Of a stretch of DNA of 64,000 nucleotides, positions 52,987 to 63,081 are shown piece after piece. Both the position numbers and the translations under genes were made by a program. This DNA is from Sphingopyxis sp. BSN-002. Lineage in GTDB: Bacteria; Pseudomonadota; Alphaproteobacteria; Sphingomonadales; Sphingomonadaceae. Position 1 is the stretch's first letter. Every line of letters begins with the position of its first letter. The DNA is taken from assembly GCF_022024275.1 (NCBI RefSeq), contig NZ_CP091804.1, positions 2,064,501-2,128,500 of the forward strand, in the 5' to 3' direction. Under the pieces are notes generated by a model. It searched no databases and was not told the origin of the DNA. It saw only the letters and a list, made by a program, of their open reading frames with translations.

Positions 52987-53640
52987 CTAGCTGCCGAGAA
53001 TGGCCTCGATCGCGCTGTTGACGTGATCGATGTCGGCCATCCCGTCGACCTTGCCGACGATCCCGCGCGCTTCGTAGATCGGCAGGATCGGTGCGGTCTT
53101 GGCACGATATTCCGCCATACGCGTCCGCACCGTTTCCTCATTGTCATCGGGACGGCGCTTGAATTCGCGGCTGCCACAGACGTCGCACGTGTCGGCGACC
53201 TTGGGCAGCTTGTAACGGTCGTGATAGCCCTCGCCGCACTTGGCGCAGCTGAAGCGGCCGGTGATACGGTCGACGAGCGCGTCCTCCTCGACCACCAGTT
53301 CGATGACATGGTCGAGCTTGCGGCCGCGGTCCGAGAGGATCTTGTCGAGGGCATCGGCCTGCGCGGCGGTGCGCGGATAGCCGTCGAAGATCACCGAGGT
53401 GTCGTTGCCGAGTTCGTCGAGCCGCTCGCCGATCAGGCCCGAGACGATCTCGTCCGAGACGAGCTCGCCCGCGTCCATCACCGCTTTCGCCTGGAGGCCG
53501 ATCGGCGTCCCCGCCTTGACCGCGGCGCGCAGCATGTCGCCGGTCGAAAGCTGGACCATGCCATGCTCGCTTTCGAGCCGTGAAGCCTGCGTACCCTTGC
53601 CCGCTCCCGGCGGACCAAGCAAAATGATGTTCAGCGTCAT
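52987..53640 (-). CDS. adk: adenylate kinase, zinc-LID type
   Basis: A 217-residue long-form adenylate kinase interconverting ATP + AMP and 2 ADP. P-loop GPPGAGKGTQASRL; AMP-binding DGYPRTAAQADAL; the long LID (about 125 to 165) carries four cysteines as FSCAKCGEGYH and DTCDVCGSREF, so it binds structural zinc, unlike E. coli Adk. It follows secY as in many bacteria. Confidence 0.97.
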   Translation of the reverse strand: MTLNIILLGPPGAGKGTQASRLESEHGMVQLSTGDMLRAAVKAGTPIGLQAKAVMDAGELVSDEIVSGLIGERLDELGNDTSVIFDGYPRTAAQADALDKILSDRGRKLDHVIELVVEEDALVDRITGRFSCAKCGEGYHDRYKLPKVADTCDVCGSREFKRRPDDNEETVRTRMAEYRAKTAPILPIYEARGIVGKVDGMADIDHVNSAIEAILGS

Positions 53641-53688
53641 GGAAGCCCCTGTTGCCTCTGCCGTTGCGCAGTTGCCGTAGCGGGCGCC

Positions 53689-55062
53689 TTAGCGCCGCGC
53701 AACGCCGCCTTTCAATTTCGCCTTCTTGATAAGGTCGCCATATTGATGCGCGAGCATGTGGCTCTGGATCTGGCTGATCGTGTCGATCGTGACGTTCACG
53801 ATGATCAGCAGGCTGGTGCCGCCGAGCTGGAACGGCAGACCCGATCCCGCGATGAAATATTCGGGGATGAGACAGATCGCCGCGAGGTACGCCGCACCGA
53901 TAACGGTGATGCGCGTCAGCACGAAATCCAGATAGGCGGCGGTGTTCTTGCCGGGGCGGATGCCCGGGATGAACCCGTTCTGCCGCTTCAGATTGTCGGC
54001 GGTTTCCTCGGGGTTGAAGACGACCGCGACGTAGAAGAAGCAGAAGAAGACGATGCCGAGCGCATAGAGCGCCATATAGAGCGGCTGGCCGTGCGCGAGA
54101 TACTGGTTGAGCGACTGCAGGAAGTCGCCCCACGCCGTATCGGTCTTCACATTCTTGCCCATGAAGTTCGTGATCGTCAGCGGCATCAGCAGCAGTGACG
54201 AGGCGAAGATCGGCGGGATGACGCCGGCGGTGTTGACCTTGAGCGGCAGGTGGCTGCGGTCGGCCTGCATCACGCCGCGTTGCGTCGCCCGCTTTGGATA
54301 CTGGACAAGGACGCGGCGTTGCGCACGCTCCATGAAGCTGATGAAGGCGATGACGACGACCGCGCCGACGACAACGGCGACGATCGTGCCGCCGTTCATC
54401 GAACCTTCGCGAACCTGCGTGAACATCTGCGCAAAGCTGCGCGGAAGCTGCGCGAGAATCCCCGCCATGATGATCAGCGACACGCCGTTACCGATACCGC
54501 GGCTGGTGATCTGCTCGCCGAGCCACATCAGGAACAGCGTACCGCCGACGATGCTGATCATCGCGGTGATGCGGAACATCATCCCCGGATCGAGAACGAC
54601 GGTGATGCCCTGTGCGCCGGTCGATGCCTCGGCGGTGACGGCAAGGAAATAGGCCTGGATCGCGGTCAGGAAGACCGTGCCGTAGCGCGTGTACTGGTTG
54701 AGCTTCTTGCGCCCGCTCTCGCCCTCTTTCTTGAGCGCGGCCAGGCTCGGCGCAAGCGCCGACGCGAGCTGAACGACGATCGACGCCGTGATATAGGGCA
54801 TGACGCCGAGCGCGATGATGCTGAGGCGCTCGAGGCTGCCGCCCGAGAAAGTGTTGAAGATATCGAGGACGCCGCCCGACGCCGCTTGGCTGTATGCGCG
54901 TGCCAGCGCGACGGGATCGACCCCCGGCAGCGGCACGAAAGACAGGAAGCGGAAGACGATCAGCGCGCCGATCGTGAACCAGATGCGGTTCTTGAGTTCG
55001 GTCGCCTGGCCGAACTTTGAAAAGTTCAGGTTGGAAGCAAGCTGGTCGGCGCGAGAGGCCAT
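53689..55062 (-). CDS. secY: preprotein translocase subunit SecY
   Basis: A 457-residue, ten-helix SecY, the channel of the Sec translocon. Helix 2 region (plug) follows FVPLPGVDPVALARAYSQ; ILALGVMPYITASIVVQL is helix 2; the C5-loop arginine region near FMERAQRRVLVQYPKR and the NGFIPGIRPGKNTAAYL stretch are diagnostic. It is separated from rplO by about 200 bases with hairpins and a possible own promoter. Confidence 0.98.
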   Translation of the reverse strand: MASRADQLASNLNFSKFGQATELKNRIWFTIGALIVFRFLSFVPLPGVDPVALARAYSQAASGGVLDIFNTFSGGSLERLSIIALGVMPYITASIVVQLASALAPSLAALKKEGESGRKKLNQYTRYGTVFLTAIQAYFLAVTAEASTGAQGITVVLDPGMMFRITAMISIVGGTLFLMWLGEQITSRGIGNGVSLIIMAGILAQLPRSFAQMFTQVREGSMNGGTIVAVVVGAVVVIAFISFMERAQRRVLVQYPKRATQRGVMQADRSHLPLKVNTAGVIPPIFASSLLLMPLTITNFMGKNVKTDTAWGDFLQSLNQYLAHGQPLYMALYALGIVFFCFFYVAVVFNPEETADNLKRQNGFIPGIRPGKNTAAYLDFVLTRITVIGAAYLAAICLIPEYFIAGSGLPFQLGGTSLLIIVNVTIDTISQIQSHMLAHQYGDLIKKAKLKGGVARR

Positions 55063-55111
55063 GGGTAATTTCCTCGGATATTCCGGACCGCGCCCCCCGC
55101 GACCCGGCGCC

Positions 55112-55140
55112 TATGTGCGTTCGGAGGTCACGAAGCGCAA
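55112..55140 (-). promoter_or_regulatory. candidate internal promoter of secY-adk
   Basis: TTGCGC (55140-55135, minus strand), 17 bases, then CACATA (55117-55112). It lies between two hairpins downstream of rplO and the secY start, so secY could be expressed independently of the ribosomal genes. Confidence 0.35.
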
Positions 55141-55189
55141 GGGGAAAGGCCTATTTTGCGACGCAGCTCGTCGATACCGGCTGCATCAT

Positions 55190-55206
55190 CCGTTCGTATC
55201 GAACGG
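55190..55206. repeat. hairpin between rplO and secY
   Basis: Perfect seven-base arms CCGTTCG and CGAACGG with a three-base TAT loop. It has no T run and may be a stabilising or regulatory hairpin in the rplO-secY spacer. Confidence 0.4.
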
Positions 55207-55231
55207 AAACTGGAGTCTCGTCATGTAACGA

Positions 55232-55255
55232 GGGGCGGTCCTTTCGAACCGCCCC
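55232..55255 (-). terminator. terminator-like hairpin after rplO
   Basis: Arms GGGGCGGT and ACCGCCCC around an eight-base loop lie eleven bases after the rplO stop. No clear T run follows on the minus strand (CTCGTTAC), so termination is probably partial. Confidence 0.5.
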
Positions 55256-55266
55256 TTCGCAAAGTC

Positions 55267-55791
55267 TTACTCGGCCTTCGCCTTGGCGCGGCGCTGGGCC
55301 TTCTTGCCTTCGGGCGCCACTTCCTTGACTTCGGGAAGCTCGACCTTGCCGCCGGCCTTTTCGACCGCCTCGATCGCGCCCTTCGACGCGCCGGCGACCG
55401 CGAAGGTCAGCTTGGCGGTGAGTTCGCCCTTGGCGAGGAGGCGGACGCCGTCCTTGCCGCCGCGGGCAACGCCGGCGGCCTTGAGCGCGGCGTGATCGAC
55501 GGTCTTCTTGGCGTCGAGCTTCTTCTCGTCGACCAGCTTCTGGATCTGGCCCAGGTTCACGATCGCGAAATCCTTGCCGAAGATATTGTTGAAGCCGCGC
55601 TTCGGGATGCGCATGTGGAGCGGCATCTGGCCACCCTCGAAGCCGTTGATCGCGACGCCGCTGCGGGCTTTTTGGCCCTTCTGGCCGCGGCCGGCAGTCT
55701 TGCCCTTGCCCGAGCCGATGCCGCGTCCGACGCGCATGCGGCCCTTGCGGGCACCGTTGTTGTCACGAAGTTCGTTGAGCTTGATAGTCAT
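55267..55791 (-). CDS. rplO: 50S ribosomal protein L15
   Basis: A 174-residue L15. [46 protein letters not shown] (split motif) and the C-terminal [20 protein letters not shown] are typical. A lysine/alanine-rich tail of about 20 residues extends beyond the usual end. Confidence 0.98.
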   Translation of the reverse strand: MTIKLNELRDNNGARKGRMRVGRGIGSGKGKTAGRGQKGQKARSGVAINGFEGGQMPLHMRIPKRGFNNIFGKDFAIVNLGQIQKLVDEKKLDAKKTVDHAALKAAGVARGGKDGVRLLAKGELTAKLTFAVAGASKGAIEAVEKAGGKVELPEVKEVAPEGKKAQRRAKAKAE

Positions 55792-55835
55792 GGTTGCACT
55801 CGCTTTCGCTGTTGTCGCGCTGGGACCGAGAGATT

Positions 55836-56042
55836 TCAGTCCGGTTCGATTTCACTCGACGGTTGAAAGCCGGGATAGGGCCCGGCCTTTTCCATCACGA
55901 TGGCCTGGGCGACATAGCCCCGGCCATCGACACTGGTAATCGACGGGCTGCCGTGAAGCTGCCACCCCCGGTTGAGCAGTCCCTCGACGCGGGCACAAAA
56001 GGCAGCGTCGTCGGGACCGGTCAGCAGGCGATAGAGCTTCAC
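55836..56042 (-). CDS. DUF1737 domain protein
   Basis: A 68-residue protein with the DUF1737 pattern: [34 protein letters not shown] segments (first half) and [10 protein letters not shown]. The family is widespread, small and of unknown function. The gene is inserted between rpmD and rplO in the spc ribosomal cluster, six bases after rpmD's stop, so it must be transcribed with ribosomal protein genes. Confidence 0.9.
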   Translation of the reverse strand: MKLYRLLTGPDDAAFCARVEGLLNRGWQLHGSPSITSVDGRGYVAQAIVMEKAGPYPGFQPSSEIEPD

Positions 56043-56048
56043 TGGCGT

Positions 56049-56234
56049 TTAGCCCTCGATGACTTCCACCATGTGCGGAAGCTTGCGGATCATGCCGCGC
56101 ACTTCCGGGGTGTCGACCAGTTCGACCTCACGGTGCATCTTGCCCAGGCCGAGGCCGGTCAGGATGGCGCGCTGGCCTTTCGGACGACGGATCGGCGAGC
56201 CGATCTGGCGGATCTTGATCTTCTTGTCGGCCAT
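56049..56234 (-). CDS. rpmD: 50S ribosomal protein L30
   Basis: A 61-residue L30. [20 protein letters not shown] and [11 protein letters not shown] are characteristic. It follows rpsE by four bases. Many alphaproteobacteria retain it; some bacteria lack L30. Confidence 0.97.
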   Translation of the reverse strand: MADKKIKIRQIGSPIRRPKGQRAILTGLGLGKMHREVELVDTPEVRGMIRKLPHMVEVIEG

Positions 56235-56238
56235 TGTC

Positions 56239-56931
56239 TTACTCCGTCACCGCCGCGGCTTCGGCCTCGGCTGCGCGGTCGGACGCACCGCCACGCTTGA
56301 TCAGGTCCGAAACCTTCTTGCCGCGACGCTGCGCGACCGACTTCGGGCTGGTCTGTTCACCGAGCGCTTCGAAAGTCGCACGGATCATGTTGTAGGGGTT
56401 CGAGGTGCCGACCGACTTGGTCACCACATCGGCAACGCCCAGCGATTCGAACACGGCGCGCATCGGACCGCCGGCGATGATGCCGGTACCCGCGGGGGCC
56501 GAACGCAGCGTGACGTTGCCGGCACCGAAGTGACCGCGGCCGTCATGGTGCAGCGTGCGACCGTCGCGCAGCGGAACGCGGATCATCGCCTTCTTCGCCG
56601 CAGCGGTCGCCTTCGAAATGGCTTCGGGCACTTCGCGCGCCTTGCCATGACCGAAACCGGCGCGGCCCTTGCCGTCGCCGACGACGACGAGCGCGGCGAA
56701 ACCGAAGCGCTTGCCGCCCTTCACGGTCTTCGAGACGCGGTTGATGTGGACCAGCTTTTCGATCAGCTCTTCGCCGCCCTCTTCGTCGCGCGGGCGACGA
56801 TCGTCACGGCGGCCGCGGCCACCTTCACGACCACCACGACCACCGTCGCGGCCGCCACGGCCACGGCGGGGAGCGCCGGTGTTTTCGGTCGCTTCGACAG
56901 CGCCTTCGACGTTCTGTACTTCGTCAGCCAT
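56239..56931 (-). CDS. rpsE: 30S ribosomal protein S5
   Basis: A 230-residue S5. The S5 double-stranded-RNA-binding fold starts at [20 protein letters not shown] and includes [20 protein letters not shown]. About 45 extra N-terminal residues are rich in RGG-like Arg/Gly (e.g. [19 protein letters not shown]), which is unusual among model bacteria and probably disordered. Confidence 0.98.
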   Translation of the reverse strand: MADEVQNVEGAVEATENTGAPRRGRGGRDGGRGGREGGRGRRDDRRPRDEEGGEELIEKLVHINRVSKTVKGGKRFGFAALVVVGDGKGRAGFGHGKAREVPEAISKATAAAKKAMIRVPLRDGRTLHHDGRGHFGAGNVTLRSAPAGTGIIAGGPMRAVFESLGVADVVTKSVGTSNPYNMIRATFEALGEQTSPKSVAQRRGKKVSDLIKRGGASDRAAEAEAAAVTE

Positions 56932-56933
56932 AA

Positions 56934-57287
56934 TCAGAACTCCAATCCGCCTTCGCGAGCCGCGTCGGCCAGCGCCTTGATGCGCCCGTGGAACAGGAAG
57001 CCGCCGCGATCGAACACGACCTGCGTCACGCCCGCCTTCTTGGCGGCAGCCGCGAGGCGCGTGCCGACATCGGCAGCGGCCGAGGCGGTCGCGCCGGTCT
57101 TGCCGCGGACATCCTTGTCGAGCGTCGAAGCAGCGGCCAGCGTCTTGCCGGCGGCGTCATCGATGAGCTGCGCATAGATGTGACGGCCCGAGCGGTGCAC
57201 CGAAAGACGCGGACGTCCGGCGGCGCGCTGACGGAGCGCGGTACGGACGCGCTGGCGACGTTTTTGGAAAGTGGTAAGATGTGCCAT
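56934..57287 (-). CDS. rplR: 50S ribosomal protein L18
   Basis: A 117-residue L18, which binds 5S r[26 protein letters not shown] and [26 protein letters not shown] fit the family. Confidence 0.97.
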   Translation of the reverse strand: MAHLTTFQKRRQRVRTALRQRAAGRPRLSVHRSGRHIYAQLIDDAAGKTLAAASTLDKDVRGKTGATASAAADVGTRLAAAAKKAGVTQVVFDRGGFLFHGRIKALADAAREGGLEF

Positions 57288-57290
57288 GGC

Positions 57291-57824
57291 TTACTTCTTC
57301 TTGCCTTCTTTGCGGAAGATGTACTCGCCGCGATACTTGATGCCCTTGCCCTTATAGGGTTCGGGCTTACGCCAACGGCGGATTTCCGCCGCGACTTGGC
57401 CGACCTTCTGCTTGTCGATACCGCTGATCTCGATCGTCGTGTTATCCGGCGTCTTGATCTCGATGCCTTCGGGCACCGCGAAATCGACATCGTGGCTGTA
57501 GCCGAGCTGCAGCTTCAGCGTCTTGCCCTGCGAGTTGGCGCGATAGCCGACACCGGTGATTTCGAGGACCTTGGTGAAGCCTTCGGTCACGCCGGTGATC
57601 AGGTTCTGGACCAGCGTGCGCTGCATGCCCCAGAAGGCGCGTGCTTCGCGGCTGTCGTTCGCGGGCTGAACCGAGATACTGCCTTCGCCGACTTCATACT
57701 TGATGTTGTCGGACAGCGGCATCGCCAGCGTGCCCTTCGGACCCTTGACCGACAGCTGGCCGCCGTCGATCGCGGCGGTGACGCCGCCCGGGATCGCTAC
57801 TGCCTTTTTACCAATGCGCGACAT
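57291..57824 (-). CDS. rplF: 50S ribosomal protein L6
   Basis: A 177-residue L6 with two similar domains. [19 protein letters not shown] begins the first, and [20 protein letters not shown] with [14 protein letters not shown] form the second. Its start overlaps the rpsH stop by one base. Confidence 0.98.
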   Translation of the reverse strand: MSRIGKKAVAIPGGVTAAIDGGQLSVKGPKGTLAMPLSDNIKYEVGEGSISVQPANDSREARAFWGMQRTLVQNLITGVTEGFTKVLEITGVGYRANSQGKTLKLQLGYSHDVDFAVPEGIEIKTPDNTTIEISGIDKQKVGQVAAEIRRWRKPEPYKGKGIKYRGEYIFRKEGKKK

Positions 57825-58228
57825 CAGAACACCTCCGCCAGCACTTCGCCGCCGACATTATGCTCGCGGGCTTCGGCGTCCGAAAGAACGCCGCGCGGGG
57901 TCGACACGATGGTGATGCCCAGGCCGTTGCGCACGATCGGCAGCTCTTTCGAGCCCGAATAGACGCGGCGGCCCGGCTTCGAGACGCGGGCCACGTGGCG
58001 GATCGCCGGCTGGCCTTCGAAATATTTCAGCTCGATGCGGATGCCCTTGTGCTGGCCCTTCGAGCCAAGCGCTTCTTCGCTGTAGCCACGGATATAGCCT
58101 TCGCGCTGGAGCACATCGAGAACGCGGACGCGCAGCGTCGAAGCCGGCGTCAGGACGCTGTCCTTCTTCGCCGTCTGGCCGTTGCGGATGCGGGTGAGCA
58201 TATCACCCAGGGGATCGGTCATTGCCAT
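57824..58228 (-). CDS. rpsH: 30S ribosomal protein S8
   Basis: A 134-residue S8 that nucleates the central 16S domain and is the spc-operon repressor in E. coli. [16 protein letters not shown] and the C-terminal [25 protein letters not shown] are present. Confidence 0.98.
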   Translation of the reverse strand: MAMTDPLGDMLTRIRNGQTAKKDSVLTPASTLRVRVLDVLQREGYIRGYSEEALGSKGQHKGIRIELKYFEGQPAIRHVARVSKPGRRVYSGSKELPIVRNGLGITIVSTPRGVLSDAEAREHNVGGEVLAEVF

Positions 58229-58240
58229 CTTGTCAGTCCC

Positions 58241-58546
58241 TTACCAGCTCGACTTCACAACACCGGGGATCAGGCCCTTGTTGGCCAGATCGCGGAGCTG
58301 GATACGGCACAGCCGGAATTTGCGATAATAAGCGCGGGGGCGCCCGGTCAGCTCGCACCGGTTACGGATGCGGGTCGGGTTACCGTTGCGCGGAATTTCC
58401 GCCATCTTGAGGCGCGCGATCAGACGCTCGCCATCGTCGAGCGACGTGTCCGCCGCAATCGCCTTCAGCTTCGCATAACGGCCGGCGTACTTCTTCACCA
58501 GCTGCTTGCGACGCTCGTTCTTGTTCATCGAACTCAGTTTCGCCAT
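58241..58546 (-). CDS. rpsN: 30S ribosomal protein S14, zinc-free type
   Basis: A 101-residue S14 of the long form. [20 protein letters not shown] and [21 protein letters not shown] are typical. Only two cysteines, not the CxxC pairs of the 61-residue zinc type, are present. Confidence 0.98.
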   Translation of the reverse strand: MAKLSSMNKNERRKQLVKKYAGRYAKLKAIAADTSLDDGERLIARLKMAEIPRNGNPTRIRNRCELTGRPRAYYRKFRLCRIQLRDLANKGLIPGVVKSSW

Positions 58547-58595
58547 GACTTAAGTTCTCTTTCCTTCTTGAAAGAGCCTGCCTGGTCCCGGAGGA

Positions 58596-59174
58596 TCAGG
58601 CGGCTTCCTTTTCCTGCGCTTCGATCGGGAAGGGGAAGCCGAACAGCTTGAGCAGTTCGCGGGCTTCTTCGTCCGTGCGAGCGGTGGTGGTGACGATCAC
58701 GTCCATGCCGCGCACCTGGTCGATGCGGTCATAGTTGATCTCGGGGAAGATGATCTGCTCTTTCAGACCCATGGCATAGTTGCCACGGCCGTCGAAGCTG
58801 GTCGCCGACACGCCGCGAAAATCGCGGATGCGCGGCATTGCGATCGTGATCAGGCGATCGAGGAATTCGTACATGCGTTCGCGGCGCAGGGTCACCTTGC
58901 AGCCGATCGGCATGCCTTCGCGCAGCTTGAACTGTGCGATCGACTTCTTCGCCTTGGTCACGACGGGCTTCTGGCCGGCGATCAGCTCCATTTCGGCTGC
59001 CGCGGCTTCGACCTTCTTCTTGTCCTGCGTGGCTTCGCCGACGCCCATGTTGAGCGTGATCTTTTCGATCTTCGGCACTTCCATCGCATTCTTGTAACCG
59101 AACTTTTCGGTCATCGCCTTGACGATCACATCGTCATAGCGCTTGCGCATGCGCGGGGTGTAATTGTCAGCCAT
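58596..59174 (-). CDS. rplE: 50S ribosomal protein L5
   Basis: A 192-residue L5, a 5S rRNA binder. [24 protein letters not shown] segment, [22 protein letters not shown] and [20 protein letters not shown] are clear. It overlaps rplX by eight bases. Confidence 0.98.
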   Translation of the reverse strand: MADNYTPRMRKRYDDVIVKAMTEKFGYKNAMEVPKIEKITLNMGVGEATQDKKKVEAAAAEMELIAGQKPVVTKAKKSIAQFKLREGMPIGCKVTLRRERMYEFLDRLITIAMPRIRDFRGVSATSFDGRGNYAMGLKEQIIFPEINYDRIDQVRGMDVIVTTTARTDEEARELLKLFGFPFPIEAQEKEAA

Positions 59175-59484
59175 TGATCGTCTCCCCGGACTTCACGGCC
59201 ACGCGGACCTTCTTGCCGTCCTTGGTTTCAAAGCGGACGCGGGTCGGCTTGCCGGTCTTGGGATCGGCGAGAGCGACCTTGCTCGCGAAGAGCGGCGCTT
59301 CCTTGCGCTCCAGACCGCCCTGCGGGTTGGTCTGGGTCGGCTTGCGGTGGCGGGTGATGACGTTGACGCCAGCGACGACGACCTTGCCGTCTTTCGGCAG
59401 GCTCTGCGTCACTTCGCCGGTCTTGCCCTTGTCCTTGCCGGACAGGACGACGACGGTGTCACCCTTCTTGATCTTGTTCGCCAT
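59167..59484 (-). CDS. rplX: 50S ribosomal protein L24
   Basis: A 105-residue L24, an assembly initiator with a KOW motif: [42 protein letters not shown] is the conserved loop. It begins three bases after rplN ends. Confidence 0.98.
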   Translation of the reverse strand: MANKIKKGDTVVVLSGKDKGKTGEVTQSLPKDGKVVVAGVNVITRHRKPTQTNPQGGLERKEAPLFASKVALADPKTGKPTRVRFETKDGKKVRVAVKSGETING

Positions 59485-59486
59485 GG

Positions 59487-59855
59487 TCAGAGTACCTCCG
59501 GCGCCAGGCTGATGATCTTCATATAGCCGCGGCCGCGCAGTTCGCGGACGACGGGGCCGAAGATACGGGTGCCGATCGGCTCCTCGTTCTTGTTGACGAG
59601 CACGGCGGCGTTGCTGTCGAAACGGATCACCGAACCGTCGGCGCGGCGAACGTCCTTGGCGGTGCGGACGATGACGGCGCGATGCACGTCACCCTTCTTC
59701 ACCTTGCCGCGCGGCTGGGCTTCCTTGATCGACACGACGATCACGTCGCCCACGCCGGCGGTGCGACGCTTCGAGCCACCCAGCACCTTGATGCACTGGA
59801 CGCGCTTCGCGCCGCTGTTGTCGGCGACTTCCAATTGTGACTGCATCTGAATCAT
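59487..59855 (-). CDS. rplN: 50S ribosomal protein L14
   Basis: A 122-residue L14. [19 protein letters not shown] and [20 protein letters not shown] are family hallmarks. A 64-base gap separates it from rpsQ, and AAGAAGGAAA precedes its start. Confidence 0.98.
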   Translation of the reverse strand: MIQMQSQLEVADNSGAKRVQCIKVLGGSKRRTAGVGDVIVVSIKEAQPRGKVKKGDVHRAVIVRTAKDVRRADGSVIRFDSNAAVLVNKNEEPIGTRIFGPVVRELRGRGYMKIISLAPEVL

Positions 59856-59919
59856 CGATGCATTTCCTTCTTCCTGGGCCTACCGGGCCATCCCGGCGGT
59901 TCCGTGAAACTCTGGTCGC

Positions 59920-60192
59920 TTACGCGATCTCGTCGGCCTTCTTCGCCTTGGTCGAAACCTCGACCTTGTCGAGGACCTTCCAGGTCTTCAGCTTCGAAAT
60001 CGGCTTCGTTTCCTCGATGCGGACGGTTTCGCCAGCCTTGATGGCGTTGTCCTCATCGTGGGCGTGATACTTCTTCGAACGGCGGATGATCTTGCCGTAG
60101 AGCGGGTGCTTCACCTTACGCTCCACTTTCACCACGACGGTCTTGTCGCCCTTGTCGGACACCACCGTACCGGTCAGAATGCGCTTCGGCAT
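59920..60192 (-). CDS. rpsQ: 30S ribosomal protein S17
   Basis: A 90-residue S17 with [20 protein letters not shown] and [20 protein letters not shown]. The C-terminal tail is lysine/alanine-rich. Confidence 0.97.
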   Translation of the reverse strand: MPKRILTGTVVSDKGDKTVVVKVERKVKHPLYGKIIRRSKKYHAHDEDNAIKAGETVRIEETKPISKLKTWKVLDKVEVSTKAKKADEIA

Positions 60193-60203
60193 GGTCGGTC
60201 TCC

Positions 60204-60407
60204 TTACTTGGCAGCCGAGCGCGAACGCCCGGTCTGCTCGGTCTTGACGCGCGCGATGGTGCGGCGCACTTCCTTGACCCGCGACGGCTTTTCGAGCTGG
60301 CCGGTGGCGGACTGGAAACGGAGGTTGAACGCCTCGCGCTTCAGTTCACCGAGCTGCTCCGAAAGCTGGTCGTCGGTCTTCTTGGTCAGATCTTCGGTCT
60401 TGGCCAT
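60204..60407 (-). CDS. rpmC: 50S ribosomal protein L29
   Basis: A 67-residue, two-helix L29 at the peptide exit. [20 protein letters not shown] and [20 protein letters not shown] are typical. The chosen start is the ATG at 60407 rather than an upstream overlap into rplP. Confidence 0.97.
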   Translation of the reverse strand: MAKTEDLTKKTDDQLSEQLGELKREAFNLRFQSATGQLEKPSRVKEVRRTIARVKTEQTGRSRSAAK

Positions 60408-60412
60408 GGCCC

Positions 60413-60844
60413 TCAACCCTCCAGGTGCGAGGTGTCGCCGAGGCGGGCAACGACCTTCGTCTTGATCGGCAGCTTCATCGCCGCACGTTCGAACGCCAGC
60501 GCGGCCACGGGGCCGGGAACGCCGTCGAGTTCGAACAGGATGCGGCCGGGCTTGACGCGGGCGGCCCAATATTCAGGCGAACCCTTGCCCTTACCCATGC
60601 GGACTTCGGCGGGCTTCGACGACACGGGGACGTCGGGGAACACGCGGATCCAGAGGCGGCCCTGACGCTTGATCGCACGGCTGATCGCACGGCGGGCCGC
60701 TTCGATCTGGCGCGCGGTGATGCGCTCGGGTTCCATCGCCTTCAGGCCGTAGGAGCCGAAGTTCAGGCTGGTGCCGCCCTTGGCAAGACCGTGGATGCGG
60801 CCCTTGAACGCCTTGCGGAACTTGGTTTTTTTCGGTTGCAGCAT
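60413..60844 (-). CDS. rplP: 50S ribosomal protein L16
   Basis: A 143-residue L16. [40 protein letters not shown] and [20 protein letters not shown] are diagnostic. It sits near the peptidyl transferase centre. Confidence 0.98.
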   Translation of the reverse strand: MLQPKKTKFRKAFKGRIHGLAKGGTSLNFGSYGLKAMEPERITARQIEAARRAISRAIKRQGRLWIRVFPDVPVSSKPAEVRMGKGKGSPEYWAARVKPGRILFELDGVPGPVAALAFERAAMKLPIKTKVVARLGDTSHLEG

Positions 60845-60855
60845 GTCAGCAGTCC

Positions 60856-61563
60856 TTAGCGGCGATCTTCACGAGCCGGACGGACGCCGGTCGTCTGCGC
60901 ATCGAGCATCAGACGGTCGGTCGCCATCGGGTCGTGGCCGAGAATCTCGCCCTTGAAGATCCACACCTTGATCCCGCACACGCCATAGGCGGTGTGTGCG
61001 GTCGATTCGGCATAGTCGACATTGGCGCGCAGCGTGTGCAGCGGCACCCGGCCTTCGCGATACCATTCGGTGCGGGCGATTTCCGCGCCGCCCAGACGAC
61101 CGGCGCAGTTGATGCGGATGCCTTCGGCGCCCAGACGCATCGCCGACTGAACCGCACGCTTCATGGCGCGACGGAACGCGACGCGGCGCTCGAGCTGATC
61201 AGCGATGCCCTGGCCGACGAGCTTGGCGTCGACTTCGGGCTTGCGGATCTCGACGATGTTCAGCGACACGTCGCTGCCCGTCAGTTCACCGAGCTTCTTG
61301 CGAAGCTTTTCGATGTCCGCGCCCTTCTTGCCGATGATGACGCCCGGACGGGCGGCATAGATCGACACGCGGCACAGCTTTGCCGGACGTTCGATCACGA
61401 CCTTCGAGATCGCGGCCTGCGGCAGGGTCTTGAACACATACTGGCGGATCTTCAGATCCTCGACCAGCATGCGGCCATAGTCCTGGCCTTCGGCGAACCA
61501 GCGGCTGTCCCAGGTGCGGTTGACCTGCAGGCGCAGGCCGATCGGATTGCTCTTCTGGCCCAT
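60856..61563 (-). CDS. rpsC: 30S ribosomal protein S3
   Basis: A 235-residue S3 with N-terminal KH domain ([19 protein letters not shown]) and C-terminal S3 domain ([19 protein letters not shown]). S3 is part of the mRNA entry helicase. It begins with the standard [12 protein letters not shown]. Confidence 0.98.
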   Translation of the reverse strand: MGQKSNPIGLRLQVNRTWDSRWFAEGQDYGRMLVEDLKIRQYVFKTLPQAAISKVVIERPAKLCRVSIYAARPGVIIGKKGADIEKLRKKLGELTGSDVSLNIVEIRKPEVDAKLVGQGIADQLERRVAFRRAMKRAVQSAMRLGAEGIRINCAGRLGGAEIARTEWYREGRVPLHTLRANVDYAESTAHTAYGVCGIKVWIFKGEILGHDPMATDRLMLDAQTTGVRPAREDRR

Positions 61564-61564
61564 C

Positions 61565-61945
61565 TTACGCCTCTTCTTCCTGTTCGCGGACGACGATGCG
61601 GATACGGCTGAAGGGCTTGACGATCCGGGTCGACTTGCCGCGGCCGCGAGCGTGCCAGCGCTTCATCGAGATCGACTTGCCCACGCTCGCTTCCTTGACG
61701 ACCAGTGCGTCAACGTCGAGATTGTGGTTGTTTTCCGCGTTGGCGACGGCGCTGGCCAGAACCTTGCGCACGTCGACGGCCATCGCCTTCTTCGAGAAAG
61801 CGAGGACGTTCATCGCGTCTTCGACCTTGCGACCGCGGATCAGCGCGGCAACGAGGTTCAGCTTCTGCGCCGAGCCGCGGATCTGCGTGCCGACCGAGAG
61901 AGCCTCGTTATCGGCAACGCGGCGGGGGGACTTTTCCTTGCCCAT
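61565..61945 (-). CDS. rplV: 50S ribosomal protein L22
   Basis: A 126-residue L22 lining the exit tunnel. [19 protein letters not shown] and [19 protein letters not shown] (beta-hairpin region) fit the family. Its start overlaps the rpsS stop. Confidence 0.98.
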   Translation of the reverse strand: MGKEKSPRRVADNEALSVGTQIRGSAQKLNLVAALIRGRKVEDAMNVLAFSKKAMAVDVRKVLASAVANAENNHNLDVDALVVKEASVGKSISMKRWHARGRGKSTRIVKPFSRIRIVVREQEEEA

Positions 61946-62220
61946 TAGCGTTTGCCCTTCTTGTCGGCCGCGTGACCGGGGAAGAAGCGCGTCGGCGCAA
62001 ATTCACCCAGCTTCATGCCGACCATGTCTTCATTGACCGACACCGGCACGAACTTGCGGCCGTTGTAGACGTTGAAGGTCAGCCCGACGAACTGCGGCAG
62101 GATGGTGGACCGACGCGACCAGGTCTTGATCGGGGCAGAGCTGCCGCCGTCCTGGGCCGATTCGGCTTTCTTGAGGAGATGAAGGTCGACGAACGGACCC
62201 TTCCAGACCGAGCGAGCCAT
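61945..62220 (-). CDS. rpsS: 30S ribosomal protein S19
   Basis: A 91-residue S19. [41 protein letters not shown] (split) and [19 protein letters not shown] are characteristic. Confidence 0.98.
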   Translation of the reverse strand: MARSVWKGPFVDLHLLKKAESAQDGGSSAPIKTWSRRSTILPQFVGLTFNVYNGRKFVPVSVNEDMVGMKLGEFAPTRFFPGHAADKKGKR

Positions 62221-62223
62221 GGC

Positions 62224-63060
62224 TTACCTCTTCTTCTTCGCGTGACGCGACCGGATGATCATCTTGTCGGTCGACTTGTTGTGACGGGTACGGGCACCCT
62301 TGGTCGGCTTGCCCCACGGGGTAACCGGATGACGGCCACCCGAGGTGCGGCCTTCACCACCGCCGTGCGGGTGATCGACCGGGTTCTTCGCGACACCGCG
62401 AGTCAGCGGACGCTTGCCGAGCCAGCGGTTGCGGCCGGCCTTGCCGAGGTTGGTGTTCTGGTTGTCGGGGTTCGACACCGCACCGACCGTGCCCATGCAC
62501 TCGCCGCGGATGTAACGCTGTTCGCCCGAACCGAGACGCACGATGACGAGACCGCGGTCACGACCGACGACCTGTGCATAGGTGCCGGCCGAACGGGCGA
62601 TCTGGCCGCCCTTGCCCGGCTTCATCTCGATGTTGTGGACGATCGTGCCGACCGGCATCTGCGACAGTTCCATCGCATTGCCCGGCTTCACGTCGGTCTT
62701 CTTGCCCGCGACGACAGTGTCGCCGACCGCCAGACGCTGCGGCGCCAGGATGTAGGTCTGCTCACCGTCTTCGTACTTGACGAGTGCGATGAACGCCGTG
62801 CGGTTCGGGTCATATTCCAGACGCTCGACGGTGGCCGGCATGTCCCACTTGCGACGCTTGAAGTCGATGAAGCGGTACTTCTGCTTGTGGCCGCCGGCGA
62901 TACCGCGCGAGGTCACATGGCCCTTGTTGTTACGGCCACCGGTCTTGCGCTTGCCTTCGGTCAGCGCCTTGACGGGCTTGCCCTTCCACAGCGACGATTT
63001 GTCGACGAGGATCAGGCCGCGCTGCGCGGGGCTGGTCGGATTATAGGATTTAAGTGCCAT
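62224..63060 (-). CDS. rplB: 50S ribosomal protein L2
   Basis: A 278-residue L2, required for subunit association and peptidyl transfer. [17 protein letters not shown] starts it; the RNA-binding core includes [17 protein letters not shown], and the C-terminal [20 protein letters not shown] carries the essential histidine. Confidence 0.98.
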   Translation of the reverse strand: MALKSYNPTSPAQRGLILVDKSSLWKGKPVKALTEGKRKTGGRNNKGHVTSRGIAGGHKQKYRFIDFKRRKWDMPATVERLEYDPNRTAFIALVKYEDGEQTYILAPQRLAVGDTVVAGKKTDVKPGNAMELSQMPVGTIVHNIEMKPGKGGQIARSAGTYAQVVGRDRGLVIVRLGSGEQRYIRGECMGTVGAVSNPDNQNTNLGKAGRNRWLGKRPLTRGVAKNPVDHPHGGGEGRTSGGRHPVTPWGKPTKGARTRHNKSTDKMIIRSRHAKKKR

Positions 63061-63081
63061 TTTCTCTGCCTTTTCCTACAA

